This document shows positions 31,910 through 45,500 of a stretch of DNA of 64,000 nucleotides, piece by piece. The notes beneath the pieces are model-generated. The model was not told where the DNA came from. It saw only the letters and a list, made by a program, of their open reading frames with translations, and did no database searches. This stretch comes from Doris montereyensis (Eukaryota; Mollusca; Gastropoda; Nudibranchia; Dorididae), in assembly GCA_037039925.1 (NCBI GenBank), contig JAXRKP010000392.1, positions 157,501-221,500 of the forward strand, in the 5' to 3' direction. Both the position numbers and the translations under genes were made by a program. Each line of letters begins with the position of its first letter. Position 1 is the first letter of the stretch.

Positions 31910-32672
31910 TTTCTTTAGGTTCAGTCAGAGAAGTTTGAATTGAGTTTCTTTAGGTTCAGTCAGAGAGTTTGAATTGAGTTTCTTTAGGTTCAGTCAGAAC
32001 GTTTGAATTGAGTTTCTTTAGGTTCAGTCAGAGAGTTTGGATTGAGTTCCTTGAGTTTCTTTAGGTTCAGTCAGAAAGTTTGAATTGAGTTTCTTTAGGT
32101 TCAGTCAGAGAGTTTGAATTGAGTTTCTTTAGGTTCAGTCAGAGAGTTTGGATTGAGTTCCTTTAGGTTCAGTCGAAGTTTGAATTGAGTTTCTTTAGGT
32201 TCAGTCAGAGAGTTTGAATTGAGTTCCTTTATTATCAGTCAGAGAGTTTGGATTGAGTTTCTTTAGGTTCAGTCAGAAAGTTTGAATTGAGTTTCTTTAG
32301 GTTCAGTCAGAGTTTGAATTGAGTTTCTATAGGTTCAGTCAGAGAGTTTGAATTGAGTTTCTTTAGGTTCAGTCAGAGAGTTTGAATTGAGTTTCTTTAG
32401 GTTCAGTCAGAGAGTTTGAATTGGTTTCTTTAGGTTCAGTCAGAGTTTGAATTGAGCTTCTTTAGGTTCAGTCAGAAAGTTTGAATTGAGTTTCTTTAGG
32501 TTCAGTCAGAGAGTTTGAATTGAGTTTCTTTAGGTTCAGTCAGAGAGTTTGAATTGAGTTTCTTTAGGTTCAGTCAGAGAGTTTGAATTGAGTTTCTTTA
32601 GGTTCAGTCAGAGAGTTTGAATTGAATTTCTTTAGGTTCAGTCAGAGAGTTTGAATTGAGTTTCTTTAGGTT
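31910..32672. repeat. 34-bp minisatellite, about 22 units
   Basis: GTTTGAATTGAGTTTCTTTA, GGTTCAGTCAGAGA. Intergenic, between the two convergent genes. Confidence 0.95.
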
Positions 32673-32684
32673 CAGCCTGAGAGC

Positions 32685-32815
32685 AGTTGATGGGTGCTAC
32701 GCGTAGGTTCTCCTCCCTCCCTTTTGTTTGAGTTCACATGCCTTTCTTTCCTCTGACAGTTTCCTCTTAATTCATCATAAGACCACCGCATATGGTAAAT
32801 TCAATGAAATAAAGT
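32685..32815 (+). repeat. dispersed repeat C (intergenic)
   Basis: TTGATGGGTGCTACGCGTAG, CAGTTTCCTCTTAATTCATC, ACCACCGCATATGGTAAATT. Directly follows the 34-bp minisatellite. Confidence 0.65.
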
Positions 32816-32825
32816 TTCTAACAAG

Positions 32826-33020
32826 GCAAATTGCGGCCCATAGAGCTGGAGCTTATCCCGGTTTCTATAGTGTAAAGCTGAAGAGGTGATGATAACCACT
32901 TCCTGCATAGGGCGTCGCAGGTTTTAACTCCCAAGCATTTGGACCTGAGCTAAATGGGGAAAATGTGTGTTAAGTGTCTTTCTCAAGGAAGACTGCAGCC
33001 AATGTCAGGCGTAGCTTTGA
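32826..33020 (-). mobile_element. SINE family B, 3' part
   Basis: CGGCCCATAGAGCTGGAGCT through GTTAAGTGTCTTTCTCAAGG, minus orientation, no tRNA head. Confidence 0.75.
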
Positions 33021-33448
33021 TGTGGTGGATGGGGTAAATTTCAATGAAACGAATAGTAGGTTTGACAAATTGCTCAGCAAAACATTTTTTTACATGCCTT
33101 ACTAGACTTAGCAGGCGTTGACTAAGCTAATTTTTGTGAACTCAACACGTTATATGTTCATTCATAATTTTGTTTTTATTTTTGAAGGAATATGCCCTTC
33201 ACAGTATGTATTGTTATCATTAGCATCATGAACAGTCCCGATAGCAAGTGTGAAATAGTCACAATGAAAATATGGTGTGTGCATGCACGTGTTAAAGCAC
33301 TGGAAAACTTCAGCAATTTTTCATGCATCTCATAAATGTTTTCTCCACAAAGATCTTGATTGCAAAATCTTTCAAATTTGACAAAAACAGATTTGTAATA
33401 ACAGCATAGAATATTATCTAATTTTTCTTTCCATTCAGCACTGTCTGT

Positions 33449-33452
33449 CTGC

Positions 33453-33502
<50 letters not shown>

Positions 33503-33526
33503 CTCCCTCCCCTCCTCTCTCTCTCC

Positions 33527-33558
<32 letters not shown>

Positions 33559-33590
33559 CCTCTCTCAGTCTGTCTGTCTCTCTCTCTCTA
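33449..33590. repeat. CT microsatellite
   Basis: CT runs interrupted by CCCT and TGTCTGTC. Confidence 0.95.
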
Positions 33591-33743
33591 TGTCCTCAAC
33601 AGTTTAAACAAAGTAGCCAACAGTGAAATCAATGGGAATAACTTGACTATACCACCAAGGGTTACAAACGTATTAATAATACATTCAGTAAAGTTTTGTC
33701 CCAGGCATAGAAGGAAATAATGGCAAACAGTTTGAATTGATCC

Positions 33744-34200
33744 TTAATCTTCAGAATTCATGGCGTAAGCGTACAATTTCTGTTCCGTAGCGATAAAGAT
33801 TTTAGTATTGGTGACCTTGATGCCAAAAATAGCATCAGGCATGCAGTCCAAGGTCAAGACCTGTTGCTTGGCAACCGAAGTGACTTGCTGTCCAGTTTTG
33901 CGATTTCTCAGAGGCGTCATGACCGAGACCTTCTGTCTGTACAGGTAAATGTGTCGGTTTGAGTCGGCAATGACGGCCACACTCATATCTGGCGAACAGG
34001 TGCAAAATCTTTGCCTTTCCTTTGAAGCTACCACGTGGCGAAGGCATTGAGAGCCCGACGTGTTGCCACGGGTTGGCCTCATGGCAGATTTTGTCGGCTG
34101 CCTGCCACAGGAAACCATCAACGTCATGACGGAGGCAGATAGCGGGCGTGGTTTCCTCTGACAGCCTGGCGCTAAACAGGAACTGCGTGTTGGCAATCAC
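33744..34200 (-). CDS. NUDCD1: NUDCD1-like exon 9 (C-terminus and stop)
   Basis: Encodes NTQFLFSARLSEETTPAICL, RHDVDGFLWQA, then NRHIYLYRQ and KIFIATEQKLYAYAMNSED with TAA at 33744-33746. Acceptor TTCCCAG. Two one-base slips are required within about 34038-34055, so the frame before and after differs. Confidence 0.93.
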
Positions 34201-37200
34201 CTGGGAAACGGAGACAAAAACACAACCCAAGATAAATCAAACAAGTAAAAGTGTGAAGTTGACAATATAAAAAGTAAGTAAAGTAAAGTTCCCTCAAGGC
34301 CATTACGGCCCATAGAGCCAGAGTTTATCCTGGTTTCTGTAGTGTGAAGTAGAACAGGTGATAATAATCACCCCCTGGACAGGATGCTAGTCTGACATTG
34401 ACATAAGTTTTTTACTCACAAGCTAGTGCTTGTACTTGTACCCATTTGCACCTGGGTTGAGTGGGAAAATGCGTGTTTAGTGTCTTACCCTGGAATTTGA
34501 ACCCGGGACCTCATGATCGAAAGACCGACAGCCTAACTATGGCCAGCGACACCACTGAGAATACCAAAAACATAAACATAATTACCCTTAACTGACAACA
34601 ATACTATTGAGATGAGTTTTAGCGTGACACAATGCTATTGAGATGAATTTTAGCGTGACACAATACTATTGAGATGAGTTTTAGCGTGACACAATACTAT
34701 TGAGATGAGTTTTTAGCGTGACACAATACTATCCCAACCAGGGATGTTAACCTTTCAGATTTCTTCTGATTTCAGATTATTTGAGGTTTTCTAGTTTTAA
34801 CATATTTTTCTCTTAAGTTTCCTTTTCTTCCCTCTTACTAAAATACTTCTATGTTAGCTGTTATGAATAGGTGAGATGGTTTTTAGTACAACAGGATAAA
34901 ATTTCTGACTCCAGGCCCATCGCCGATTTTTATATTAATTATCAGTGGAAGTATGCTGATTTATTTTAACTTTCACCTTGACTTTCACGACGAACTACAA
35001 TTTCCACTCTTATCCGTGAGGCCCTATTACTCACACGAGAAGATTTCAGATTTAAAAATCGAAACCTTCTTTACTTCCTTCAGATTTTTCAGTCTGAAAT
35101 CTACTAACGCATTTGTTTTCGAAATAGCCTTTCACGCAAAGGATTTTGGGATAGATTTAGACAATGTTGAGATGCACTGACTTACATCCCTGCAGTCGTA
35201 CGGTTCAGTTGTGAATATAACATTCAGTCAACTATTTTTCTTTTTTTCATTCCACGAAAATCGTAGCTAGGTCATTTTAAATTTCCTATTGCATTATTTG
35301 CAATTTATGTTATAATCTTATTTGTGGGTTATTCTGATTTAATAGTCTGATATAGATCTAAAGCTAGAGAAAATTAAGATCGATCTGCTTGAGTGAAGTG
35401 ATCTAGATTCTTTTTTTATCTGTTAGATCTAGATTTTTATTATGATGGCTTGACAGCACTAGATCTAAGCCGTAGCTTTCCCTAGACATAACTTGGGTTA
35501 GTATATCAGCGTATAAATGTTGACTGATTAAAATTATTTCTTGCTCAGCGTTCCAGAGAATTTGAGATCCAGATTTAGATTCTGGTCGGATAGAGAGATT
35601 TTGACAATAAGCGTGCACGTTGGTGATCTAGATTCTTCTAGCCTAGATTTAGATTCTTCTAGATTTACATTCTAGACAGACAGGCTATTTTATGATAGAT
35701 CTGGATTCAATCTAGTAAGATCTATATAAGATATATCTAGATCTAAGTCTAATTGTTATTGCTGACACAACTGTATAAATCATAAAGAAGAACTACACTC
35801 AAACCTCGTTGTGCTACCAACAGTTATGCTGGTGGTAACTTGGGGTTATAAAGGCAATGGCGTCAAACTGATACATCAATGGAGACAGTCATTGTAGTCT
35901 ATGTGAAGTGCATGCAGATCTACAAGGATTGCAGAAAAGTTCAGTCTGACAGTGGCAATACAATGTAGGCCCACTGCATGCAAAATGAAAAAGGCTACTG
36001 TAGTACAATGTTGTAGAAGTGGTAGTAGTAGTAATAGTCGAAGTGGTAGTAGTACTAGTAGTAATAGTCAAAGTGGTAGTAGTAATAGTCGAAGTGGTAG
36101 TAGTAATAGTAATAGTGAGTCGTAGTAATAGTCGAAGTGGTAGTAGTAGTAGTAATAGTCGAAGTTGTAGTAGAAGTAGTAATAGTTGAAATGGTAGTAG
36201 TAGTAGTAGTAATAGCGAGAAGTGGTAGTAGTAGTAATAGTCCAATTGGTAGTAGTAGTAGTAGTAATAGTCAAAATAGTAATAGTATTAGTAGTAGTAG
36301 TAGTAATAGTTGAAATGGTAGTAGTAGTAGTAGTAGTAGTAGTAGTAATGGTAGTAGTAGTAGTAATAGTCAAGTGGTAGTAGTAGTAATAGTCGAATTG
36401 GTAGTAGTAGTATAGTCAAAATGGTAGTAGTAGTAGTAGTAATAGTCGAATTGGTAGTAGTAGTAGTAGTAATAGTCAAAATGGTATTAGTAGTAGTAGT
36501 AATAGTCAAGTGGTAGTAGTAGTAGTAATAGTCGAAGTGGTAGTAGTAGTAATAATAGTCGAAGTGGTAGTACTAATAATAGTTGAAGTGGTGGTAGTAG
36601 TAGTAGTAGTAATAGTTGAAGTGGTAGTACTAGTAGTAGTAGTAGTAATAGTTGAAGTGGTAGTAGTAGTAGTAATAGTTGAATGGTAGTAGTAGTAGTA
36701 ATAGTTGAAGTGGTAGTAGTAATAATAGTTGAAGTGGTAGTAGTAGTAGTACAATGGTAGTAGTAGTAAAAGTCAAAGTGGTAGTAGTAGTAGTAGTAAT
36801 ATTCGAAGTGGTAGTAGTATTAGTAGTAGTAATAGTTGAAGTGGTAGTAGTAGTAGTAGTAGTAATAGTCGAAGTGGTAGTAGTAGTAGTAGTAGTAATA
36901 GTTGAAGTGATAGTAGTAGTAGTAGTAGTAATAGTCGAAGTGGTAGTAGTAGTAGTAGTTGAAGTGGGAGTTGTGAGAGGGAGTATAGGCACTGATGCTC
37001 TTGGGTGTGTTTGACTCTGTGACCTTTGACCAGGCCAAACTACATTCTTCTACCCGTTTGCATCATTCATTGGAATGAGGTGGTGATGCATGTATAGAGG
37101 TGAAATGCTGTGTTGATTTCTGCTCAACTTTTAAGAATTATCAATTTTTAAAACAATTTTGTAATTTGGTATGTTGCATGTATGTCTTTCCATCAGAAGG

Positions 37201-40200
37201 CTAGTTTGAGTGACAATGAAAACCGAAAATAACCTTGTGAGAGATCTGGTGAGTTTCGCCATCAATGCGCATGATCAAGATGCCGTCACCCTCCACCGCA
37301 TCGCATTCTTCTAACATTTGTGAATTGTACGGCTTGTCAGCAAGCTCTGGGTTGTCATTCTGTTAAAAAAACATGAAAATGTGCATACGAGTCAAAAGGG
37401 ATATTTTCTTCTTTGAAATTTTGATAAATAGCATCATAATTACAGCAATGACATCCTTTTTCTGTTACTTTAAATGAAAACAATATCAAATTTCATGAGG
37501 ATCAATACCATATTTTTTGTTTCTCAAAAACTGTCTCCAAGTTCCCACTTACACATTACTACTCATAATGTTGTATGTGGACCGATGACAGTACGCAAGC
37601 CATCATCTGCCGGTGGGAGATTCTAGGAGAGAATTCCTTTTCAGGAGATTTAAGGAAAGAATTTCTTTTCTATGAGATTTAAGAAGACATGTCGTTTTCC
37701 AGGAGAACCTAGGAGAGATTTCCTTTTCTAGGAGACTTTAGAAGAGAAAATTCCTTTTCCAGGAGAATTTAGGAGATTTCTTTTTCTAGGAGATTTTAGA
37801 AGACATTTCCTTTTCCAGGATAGGAGAATTTAGGAGACGATTCATTTTCTATGAGATTCTAGAAGACAATTCCTTTTTCAGGAGAATTCAGGAGAGATTT
37901 CCTTTTCTAGGAGATTTTAGAAGAAAATTTGTTTTCCAGGAGAAATAAGGAGATAATTCCTTGTCTAGGAGATTTTAGAAGACAATTCCTTTTTCAGGAG
38001 ATGTTACGAGAAAATTCTTTTTCTATGAGATTATAGAAGACAATTCCTTTTCCAGGAGAATTTAGGAGAGAATTCCTTTTCTAGATTTTAGAAGACATTT
38101 CCTTTTCCATGAGAATTAAGAAGAGAATTCTCTTTCTGGGAGATTTTAGAAGAGATTTCCTTTTCTAGGTGATTTTAGAAGACAATTCCTTGTCCAGGAG
38201 AATTAAGGAGAGAATTCATTTTCTAGGAGAATCTAAAGTGCGATGGGCTCTAATCTAGCTCTTAAATAATCTTTGATGAAAATAAGCCAGCGTCCGTTTA
38301 TAATCTTTCCCTGTCAGTGGTTGGCTTACCCAGTTTTCCGATGTCAGGTGAGCCAGACGTTCATGTATGGCCTCGATGTGCTCAGCCCGTAAAGACCTGC
38401 TCCCCTCTTGTGTCTCCCTCCACCACCGTGGACCATGTGCCTTCCTCTACCTTTTGTAAACTTACTTCCAGCCTAGAAAATGAGGAAGAAAAAAAAAACC
38501 CAGCATCATTCGTTTAAAATTTGATGAGAAAAGTTAAACATATAAGAACTCAACCCCGAATATAAGCTGGGTGCCATTGAAAAAAATAACAAGTACAATG
38601 GTAGTAGTATTGAAGAATCAATAAATCTTTCTCTGCCTATAGCCGGGTACTCATTTATCATTGGGAGTCAAGTGAAGTACTTGTCTTAAGGGTGCAATGT
38701 TGTGAAAAAACCTGTCGGCCAGCAATGGTTTTGAACCAATGTTGTTATGATAAGTAAAAAAAAAGAGAGAAAAGAAGCAAAATTCCTTCAGGCCAATACA
38801 GCCCATAGAGCCCCAGCATATCCCAGTTTCTATAGCGTGAAACAGAACAGGTGATAATAATCATCTTCTGGACAGGACGCAAGTTTTCACTCCCAAGCTA
38901 GCCAGTAGGGAAAAAGCGTGTTAAGTGCCTTTCCCAAGGAACATAACGTCAGAACTAGCTTTGCCAGGACTCGAATCTGGGAGCTCATGGACCCAAATCC
39001 AGCAGCTGTCCCCATTTGACCACCGATGCCTACACTACCAATCACACCACAACGCCTAAATAAATGACCAACTTACATTTCACGTCTAATTCTTTAATGT
39101 TGCATCATGGTAGATCTAACATTTACACAATGTGACATAACCTAATGTCTCAAACTTAATAAACTTTGCCTGTAAAAGTAAAGAGGAAATGTACCGTCTT
39201 CCATCGAGAGTCCAAGTGCTGGCATCAATTTCCACTCGAGAGGGCAGATTCCCCTTGATCATGTCGATTCCGTTCTTAACACCGACTTCCAAACTGTCAG
39301 AGCCGATGGTAATGTTGAGGTTGGCCTTGGTAATGCCTTCGGGTATCGTCAGATGTACCGTCACATCGGATGCGCTTTGGCTCCAGGTGTAGAGGGTAGT
39401 GGTTGATTCTGAGTGGAGAACAAAAAAAATCAAAATATAAAACTGGGTGATATGAGACAGGAATGAACTGTAAAGTATTATAAATTGTTGGTAAAATTTT
39501 TGTCAAACAAAAGAAATTCTCTTGTCCCTTATAAATACTAATATAATATTTGAATACCAATTAGCTATCTTTTTTTGTTGTTTATTTTAAAGAAGCATTA
39601 ATCTATAATCCCTTATTGACATAAGTGGCCCAGTGTTTAGTCAGCTGGACTTTGAATTGTGAGCTCCTGGGGTCGATTCCTGGTAATGCTAGGTCTGACG
39701 TTGTGTTCGTTGGGAAAACATTTTGGACCAAAGTGCACATGGGTATCAATTCCAGCTGGGGAATAAAAACCTGCTTCAGGCTAGTATCCTGTCAAGGCGT
39801 GATGTATAATCACCTGTTCCACTTCAAGCTGTAGAAAGTGGGATATGCTTTGGCCCTCTGGGCTGTAGAAAGTGGGATATGCTTTGGCCCTCTGGGCATA
39901 ACGGCCTTGGAGGAATTTTAATTTACTACTTTACTATCAACCCCATCACACGTCAAAACCTAACAACTAACAGTGCTGAACACCTGGCTCTATTCATAGT
40001 AGGTTTATTGCCATGTAATTCAAGTAATTATTTGGCTTAGAAACATGCACATACGTGACACACTGAGCACAAACGAAACAATCAAGGGTGTGGCGGTGAA
40101 TAGGAGACTTTGTTGGTTCGGTCATGTTGTCAGGGGTAAAGCACGAACAAGGATCAATGCCAGCTATGAGTTAGATTTCACGAATCCAAGACCAAGAGGA

Positions 40201-42529
40201 CGCCCACCCCAAAGATGGTTCGACAAGATCAGGGAGCAGTGCGATATTCCACTACTCATAGTGGGAAAAAGGGCACCATCTATCCAAAGAAAGATGGAGG
40301 AAATCTGTGTAATTGGGTGGCAAGGGGGTGACACATCCTATGCAATTAAGTCATGTAAGTAAAGATTTGTCATATTTACACATCATACTGTAATGGAAGT
40401 AAGGTCAATTGTGTATTCACTACAGGCTTTTAAACCAGATCTCCATAAATTCTACAAACTATTGGAGCCAGAACTCCATAAATTCTACAAACCATTACAA
40501 CAGACTATATCACTGTGAACGTAAGAATCATCAAAAACATTAGGAAAATCATTTCATCTCAAGAAAATGTTGCGCCATTTCTCTCAACCCTGAGGAAAAC
40601 AAAAAACTAGGAAAAGGCAAATTTTGTCTCCGTTGGTGTTCAATTGACTATATAGGCTAGCATCAATGGGTAGACTAGTAGAGTCAATAAATCAAAACTC
40701 TGTACCATCGTCTCCAATAACTTCCCAGCTTTCGATGCGTCCACCGGCTTTACAGAATCCTCCACAATTCTGTAAATCCTCTGAGAAGCGATGTGTATTC
40801 CAGTGCCGGTCTTTTCCAAGCAAGCGTACGTCACAGGGCGAGAGCCTTCCAATCGACGTCTTCTCTCCACGACCCAAATTTTACCATTCACTGATGATAT
40901 AAAAAGAAATCAAATTAGAAATGTTCGTATATGCATACATACATACATACGAGGGGAGTTAAGCGAACTTCAGCATTGAAAGGGTGGCACCCTTTTTGCC
41001 CAATGTAATTCGGCAGAGCCAACCCGATCGCCGATGGACGGTTAAGCCGCAGGGACCCACAACTGTCCCGAGCCGGCTGAGGCCGTAAGCTTTGGGTTTT
41101 CGTTTCAAGGGTTCAGAATAGAGCTCAAAGGTAACCCACCCCCTTTAAAAAGAGAGAGAGAGAGAGAGAGAGAATGAGCATGGCATACATATTTCTTTTC
41201 TTTAGATAATAAAAAAAGAAATACAACCAAAAAATGAAAGAAGAAAATCCACAAGAGACAACACCCCCTGACCTAAGCATGCCTATCATAAACATGTATT
41301 CCTTGACCTAAGCATGCCTATCATAAACACGTATTTCCTTGACCTACCCATGCCTATTATAAACATGTATTCCTTGATCTTAACATGTCTATAATAAACA
41401 TGTATTCCTTGACCTAAGCATGCCTATCATAAACATGTATTCCTTGACCTAAGCATGCCTATCATAAATGTGTATTCCTTGACTTAAGCATGCCTATCAT
41501 AAACATGTATTCCTTGACCTAAGCATGCCTATCATAGACATGTATTTCTTGACCTATCCATGCTTATCATAAACATGTATTCCTTGACCTAGCATGCCTA
41601 TCATAAACATGTATTCCTTGACCTAAGCATGTCTATCATAAACATGTATTTCTTGACCTAAGCATGCCTATCATAAACATGTATTCTTTGACCTAAACAT
41701 GCCTATCACAAACATGCATTCCTTGATTTAAGCATACCTATCATAAATGTGTATTCCTTGACCTAAGCATGCCTATCATAAACATGTATTCCTTGACCTA
41801 CCAATGCCTATCATAAACAGGTATTCCTTGACCTAAGCATGCCTATCATAAACATGTATTCCTTGACCTACCCATGCCTATCATAAACATGTATTCCTTG
41901 ACCTACCCATGCCTATCATAAACATCTATTTTTTTTACCTACCTGAGGCTAAGGTTATCCAAGACAAAATGGTAATGTAAGGCGATCTGTGCTTCTCCTT
42001 TGTCTCGCCTTCCACCTCCTCCACTGATGCTACCAGGCACTCCAGACGCAAGTTTTCCCCCTCAAACCAGTGGGCAGAGTCAAGAAGTTGGATGGCTGCC
42101 CCTGATGTGGAAATTTCTTCTGTCAATAGAAGCTGAAAAATGATTGCACAGAAGGTGATAGATATCAAATGATGTCCTTTTTGTGTGTATTCATATCTCT
42201 ATATATAATTCTGAGTTATTTGTTCTTAGTTTTGCTAAAGGCCACTAAGAGTAACCATATTTTACACATAGGTTCTGAATGATCCAAGATCATTTTTGTT
42301 GATGAATTTTCCTACAAAAAGTGTTGATTAATTGATGAAAACGTCAGTGCTTCCCTGTCTTTGAGTAGAATTTTCATTAACCTAAGTCACTATCTTGAAA
42401 CAAGTTTTATTTTAAACCGGGGGTAGCTAAAAGTTGGAATAGTACCGTTCACGCCTACCTATGTAACCAGTGTCGTGCATCAACCCAATATAATAATCGT
42501 AGATCTTCTTGGTTTTTCAACATGCTTCT

Positions 42530-42592
<63 letters not shown>

Positions 42593-45500
42593 TATATATA
42601 TAAAGCTGACTCTGTCTAACTTTGAGGAAGGTAAACCCAAGAAACCATTATGTCCAGGACCAACATATTTCACATTCGGGTTTAAAATAGTTTGCTTTAA
42701 ACTCTTATTATTTCAACTTTTGGATAAGATAGTGTTAGACCTTATTGGAAAAAAAGACTGTTCGCATGCGACTGTGGGAATTTGTTTACACTTATTGTTA
42801 ATAATTTACGCCCACCTACCGCTCACTAAGCTTGATGGAGTCTCGTCAATATCTAATATGAGTATGTAATGAAAAATGAGTCGATTAATCTCCCATATAA
42901 TTATTTTTTTTTAAAGGACGAGAAAAAAAAACCCCAAGAACAAAACAGAAAAAAAAGAAAATGAATATCACAGGGGCAGGACGTCATTTCTAAATCCAGT
43001 CTGTCTAAGGCTTGGGTGAAATGAGTGACAACTCTAAATAACCTAACTTCTCAAACTTACACGCATTCAAGACGTAAACTCAAGGTTTCCATCATTTGTT
43101 CAATTGTATAATTATGCAAGTCAATTGACTCCAAATTATACACCAAATACTAAGAGAAGTATACATATTTATTTACAATGATACCTACTTTCCATTTATT
43201 TTGTGTACTTCGCTGTCCCGTCTCAATGATGTAAAGAGTATCAACTCCATTGGTCACAACACAATAATTTGCTGATGGGAAGCTGACAGCGACATTGAAG
43301 CGTGTCGGACTCAGCCTGAGATCTGATGCATTGGGAACTTGAAACAGACTGTCAGAGACTTGGACCTTTCCAGCCTAAATAAGGAAATAGATAAATTAGT
43401 CAATTGAAGTCTCCATGAAAGTGAAACACACATTTGAGTGATTTTTCATTTTATTTGATTTGACCCACACCCACATCTAAGATGATCTCAGGGTTTTTGG
43501 TAGGATTTAAACAAAATTGCCCAAACTGCTCTGTAACCAGCCATGGGATCTTTAACGTGCAGAGAGTGAGTGTTGTGATCTGCACACGGGGTGAGAATAA
43601 CTTTTCACAATCCATCTCCGATGGGACTAGGTGTCAATCCACCTACTTGGATCATGGGGTAGGTTTTACCCCAAAAATATTTTTTAACTGTTGGCAGGGC
43701 TTGAACCCAAGTCCTTTGGGTTGGGAGGCAGACACCTTGCATTTAAATAAAGAGATCCCATACATTTAATGAAGAGAAAGAAAAAAAATCTAAAGCAATG
43801 TGGACCAACCAGTAATATAATGTATTTACACCCTTTGCCCACACATATAATAATGTATAACCATTTGCCCACTGATATGTAAAGGCCAAACTCATATAAT
43901 AATGTATAACCATTTGCCCACTGATATAAAGGCCAAACTCATAATGCCAGTGTCTGACTCCAAGCATGGAAATGAGCAGAGGTAATTTTTTAGAAAAAAA
44001 AACAAGCACTTCATACATACATCCCAAACTAATTTCCCTATGAATATATAACAAAATCATCTTCATGTCTTACGTGATATCATATAAAATGACTGACAAA
44101 ACCCATTTGAATAATAGCAGAGAGATTTATAATTAATTACAAGCACTATTATAAAACATTTTATGGCTGTGGTTTTCGTTTATAATGGTAGAAATGAGTC
44201 TCATTCTTACATAAAATATCTTCTACCTTAAATATCGCCAGTGAGCTAAAATTTTGGCCTACATAGTCATTTTAAGCGGTTTTGAGAAAAGTGAATCTTC
44301 AATGATAACTCAGGAATGATGCCTTGGCACATGTTATCCTCATTTACTATGATGACAGATTATTGGATGAGTAGTGTTCAAATGAATCGGTTTCATTTTG
44401 GTGTAAGTCTGACTTGGGTCAATATCTTAGCACACTGACGATATCATGTCTAAATTTTCACTTAAAAACAACTTTAGAAGAAGTCATACCTCGACTTTGG
44501 AGACGGATCGAATGTTCCAGTCATGGTCACAGAGGTAAATCCCTGGTCGCTGTGGGGATCAGAGAACAAGTGATTGTGGAGGCTAAACAGCTTTGCATGA
44601 TGGGACGTGAAAGACGACTCTGAGGGCTTTGCTGTGTCTAGATCTGAAAATGTTGCATAAAATCAAAATAGACTCTATGTTCAAACAAAATTAAAAAGAA
44701 GCCATAAAAGCTTGAAGGTAAAAAGTCAGGCAAAGTTACGCTGTGTTCTGGAATTCCAAAACAACAAGTATTCAATCATGTTTTATGTATGTAAGTCAAT
44801 CATTGATAATATAAAAATAATATAATTACCTTGAAGGACACAATGAAAAGGTAGCCTCGTAAAAAAGAAGAGAATATGGATTCTTGAACTTTTGAATGGA
44901 GTCAGAATCTCTATTCACAGCATTGTCTGAATAGAACAATTTTGACTGCTTTTCCAAGGTTTCGAGGGAAATTACTTTGAGACTGGGAAAGGCATATTTT
45001 CATTTCCGTACTGTTACTGTTAGCGCTACTTGAACCTGCCTGACAATTTCCTTTGTTCGAACTCCAAATGATTCAACTTCTTCAAAATTGACTTTTGCTT
45101 AAAATTAGAGGAACATGTAAAAGCTGAGGAGGATGGTTCATTCTTATTAAATTTTATGTTTTGTTTTTGCACTAGATCTCTGGTATTAGCAATCTATATT
45201 TTATCTAGTTCTAGTTGGAAATTTATTGGAAGTCTTGCATTCCTGCAATGCAAATTTTTAGATCAGAACATAGGCTAATGCACATTTCTACTCCACTTTG
45301 CTGGTGTACAATATGAGATACATAGATCTCTTGAACATAAAATGACAGTGTATACAGCAGAATGGGAAAATGTTGATTCACATGACGTGGCCTGCCTGAC
45401 ATGGAACTTTTGACGAATTGCAAAATCAGCTGCCAAGCTGGAACAGGAAAGTTGTTCCGGCAGGGTGCCAGTTTTAGTACTTACGGACGACATCGGACGT

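Noticed and set aside
44828..44990. Extra NUDCD1 exon (about 50 open codons ending at GTAATT).
   Set aside because: No similarity to the family, and exons 1 and 2 join in phase without it.
45275..45493. Overlapping minus-strand frames upstream of NUDCD1 exon 2.
   Set aside because: Two frames are open over the same bases, neither matches the family, and acceptor and donor phases do not fit.
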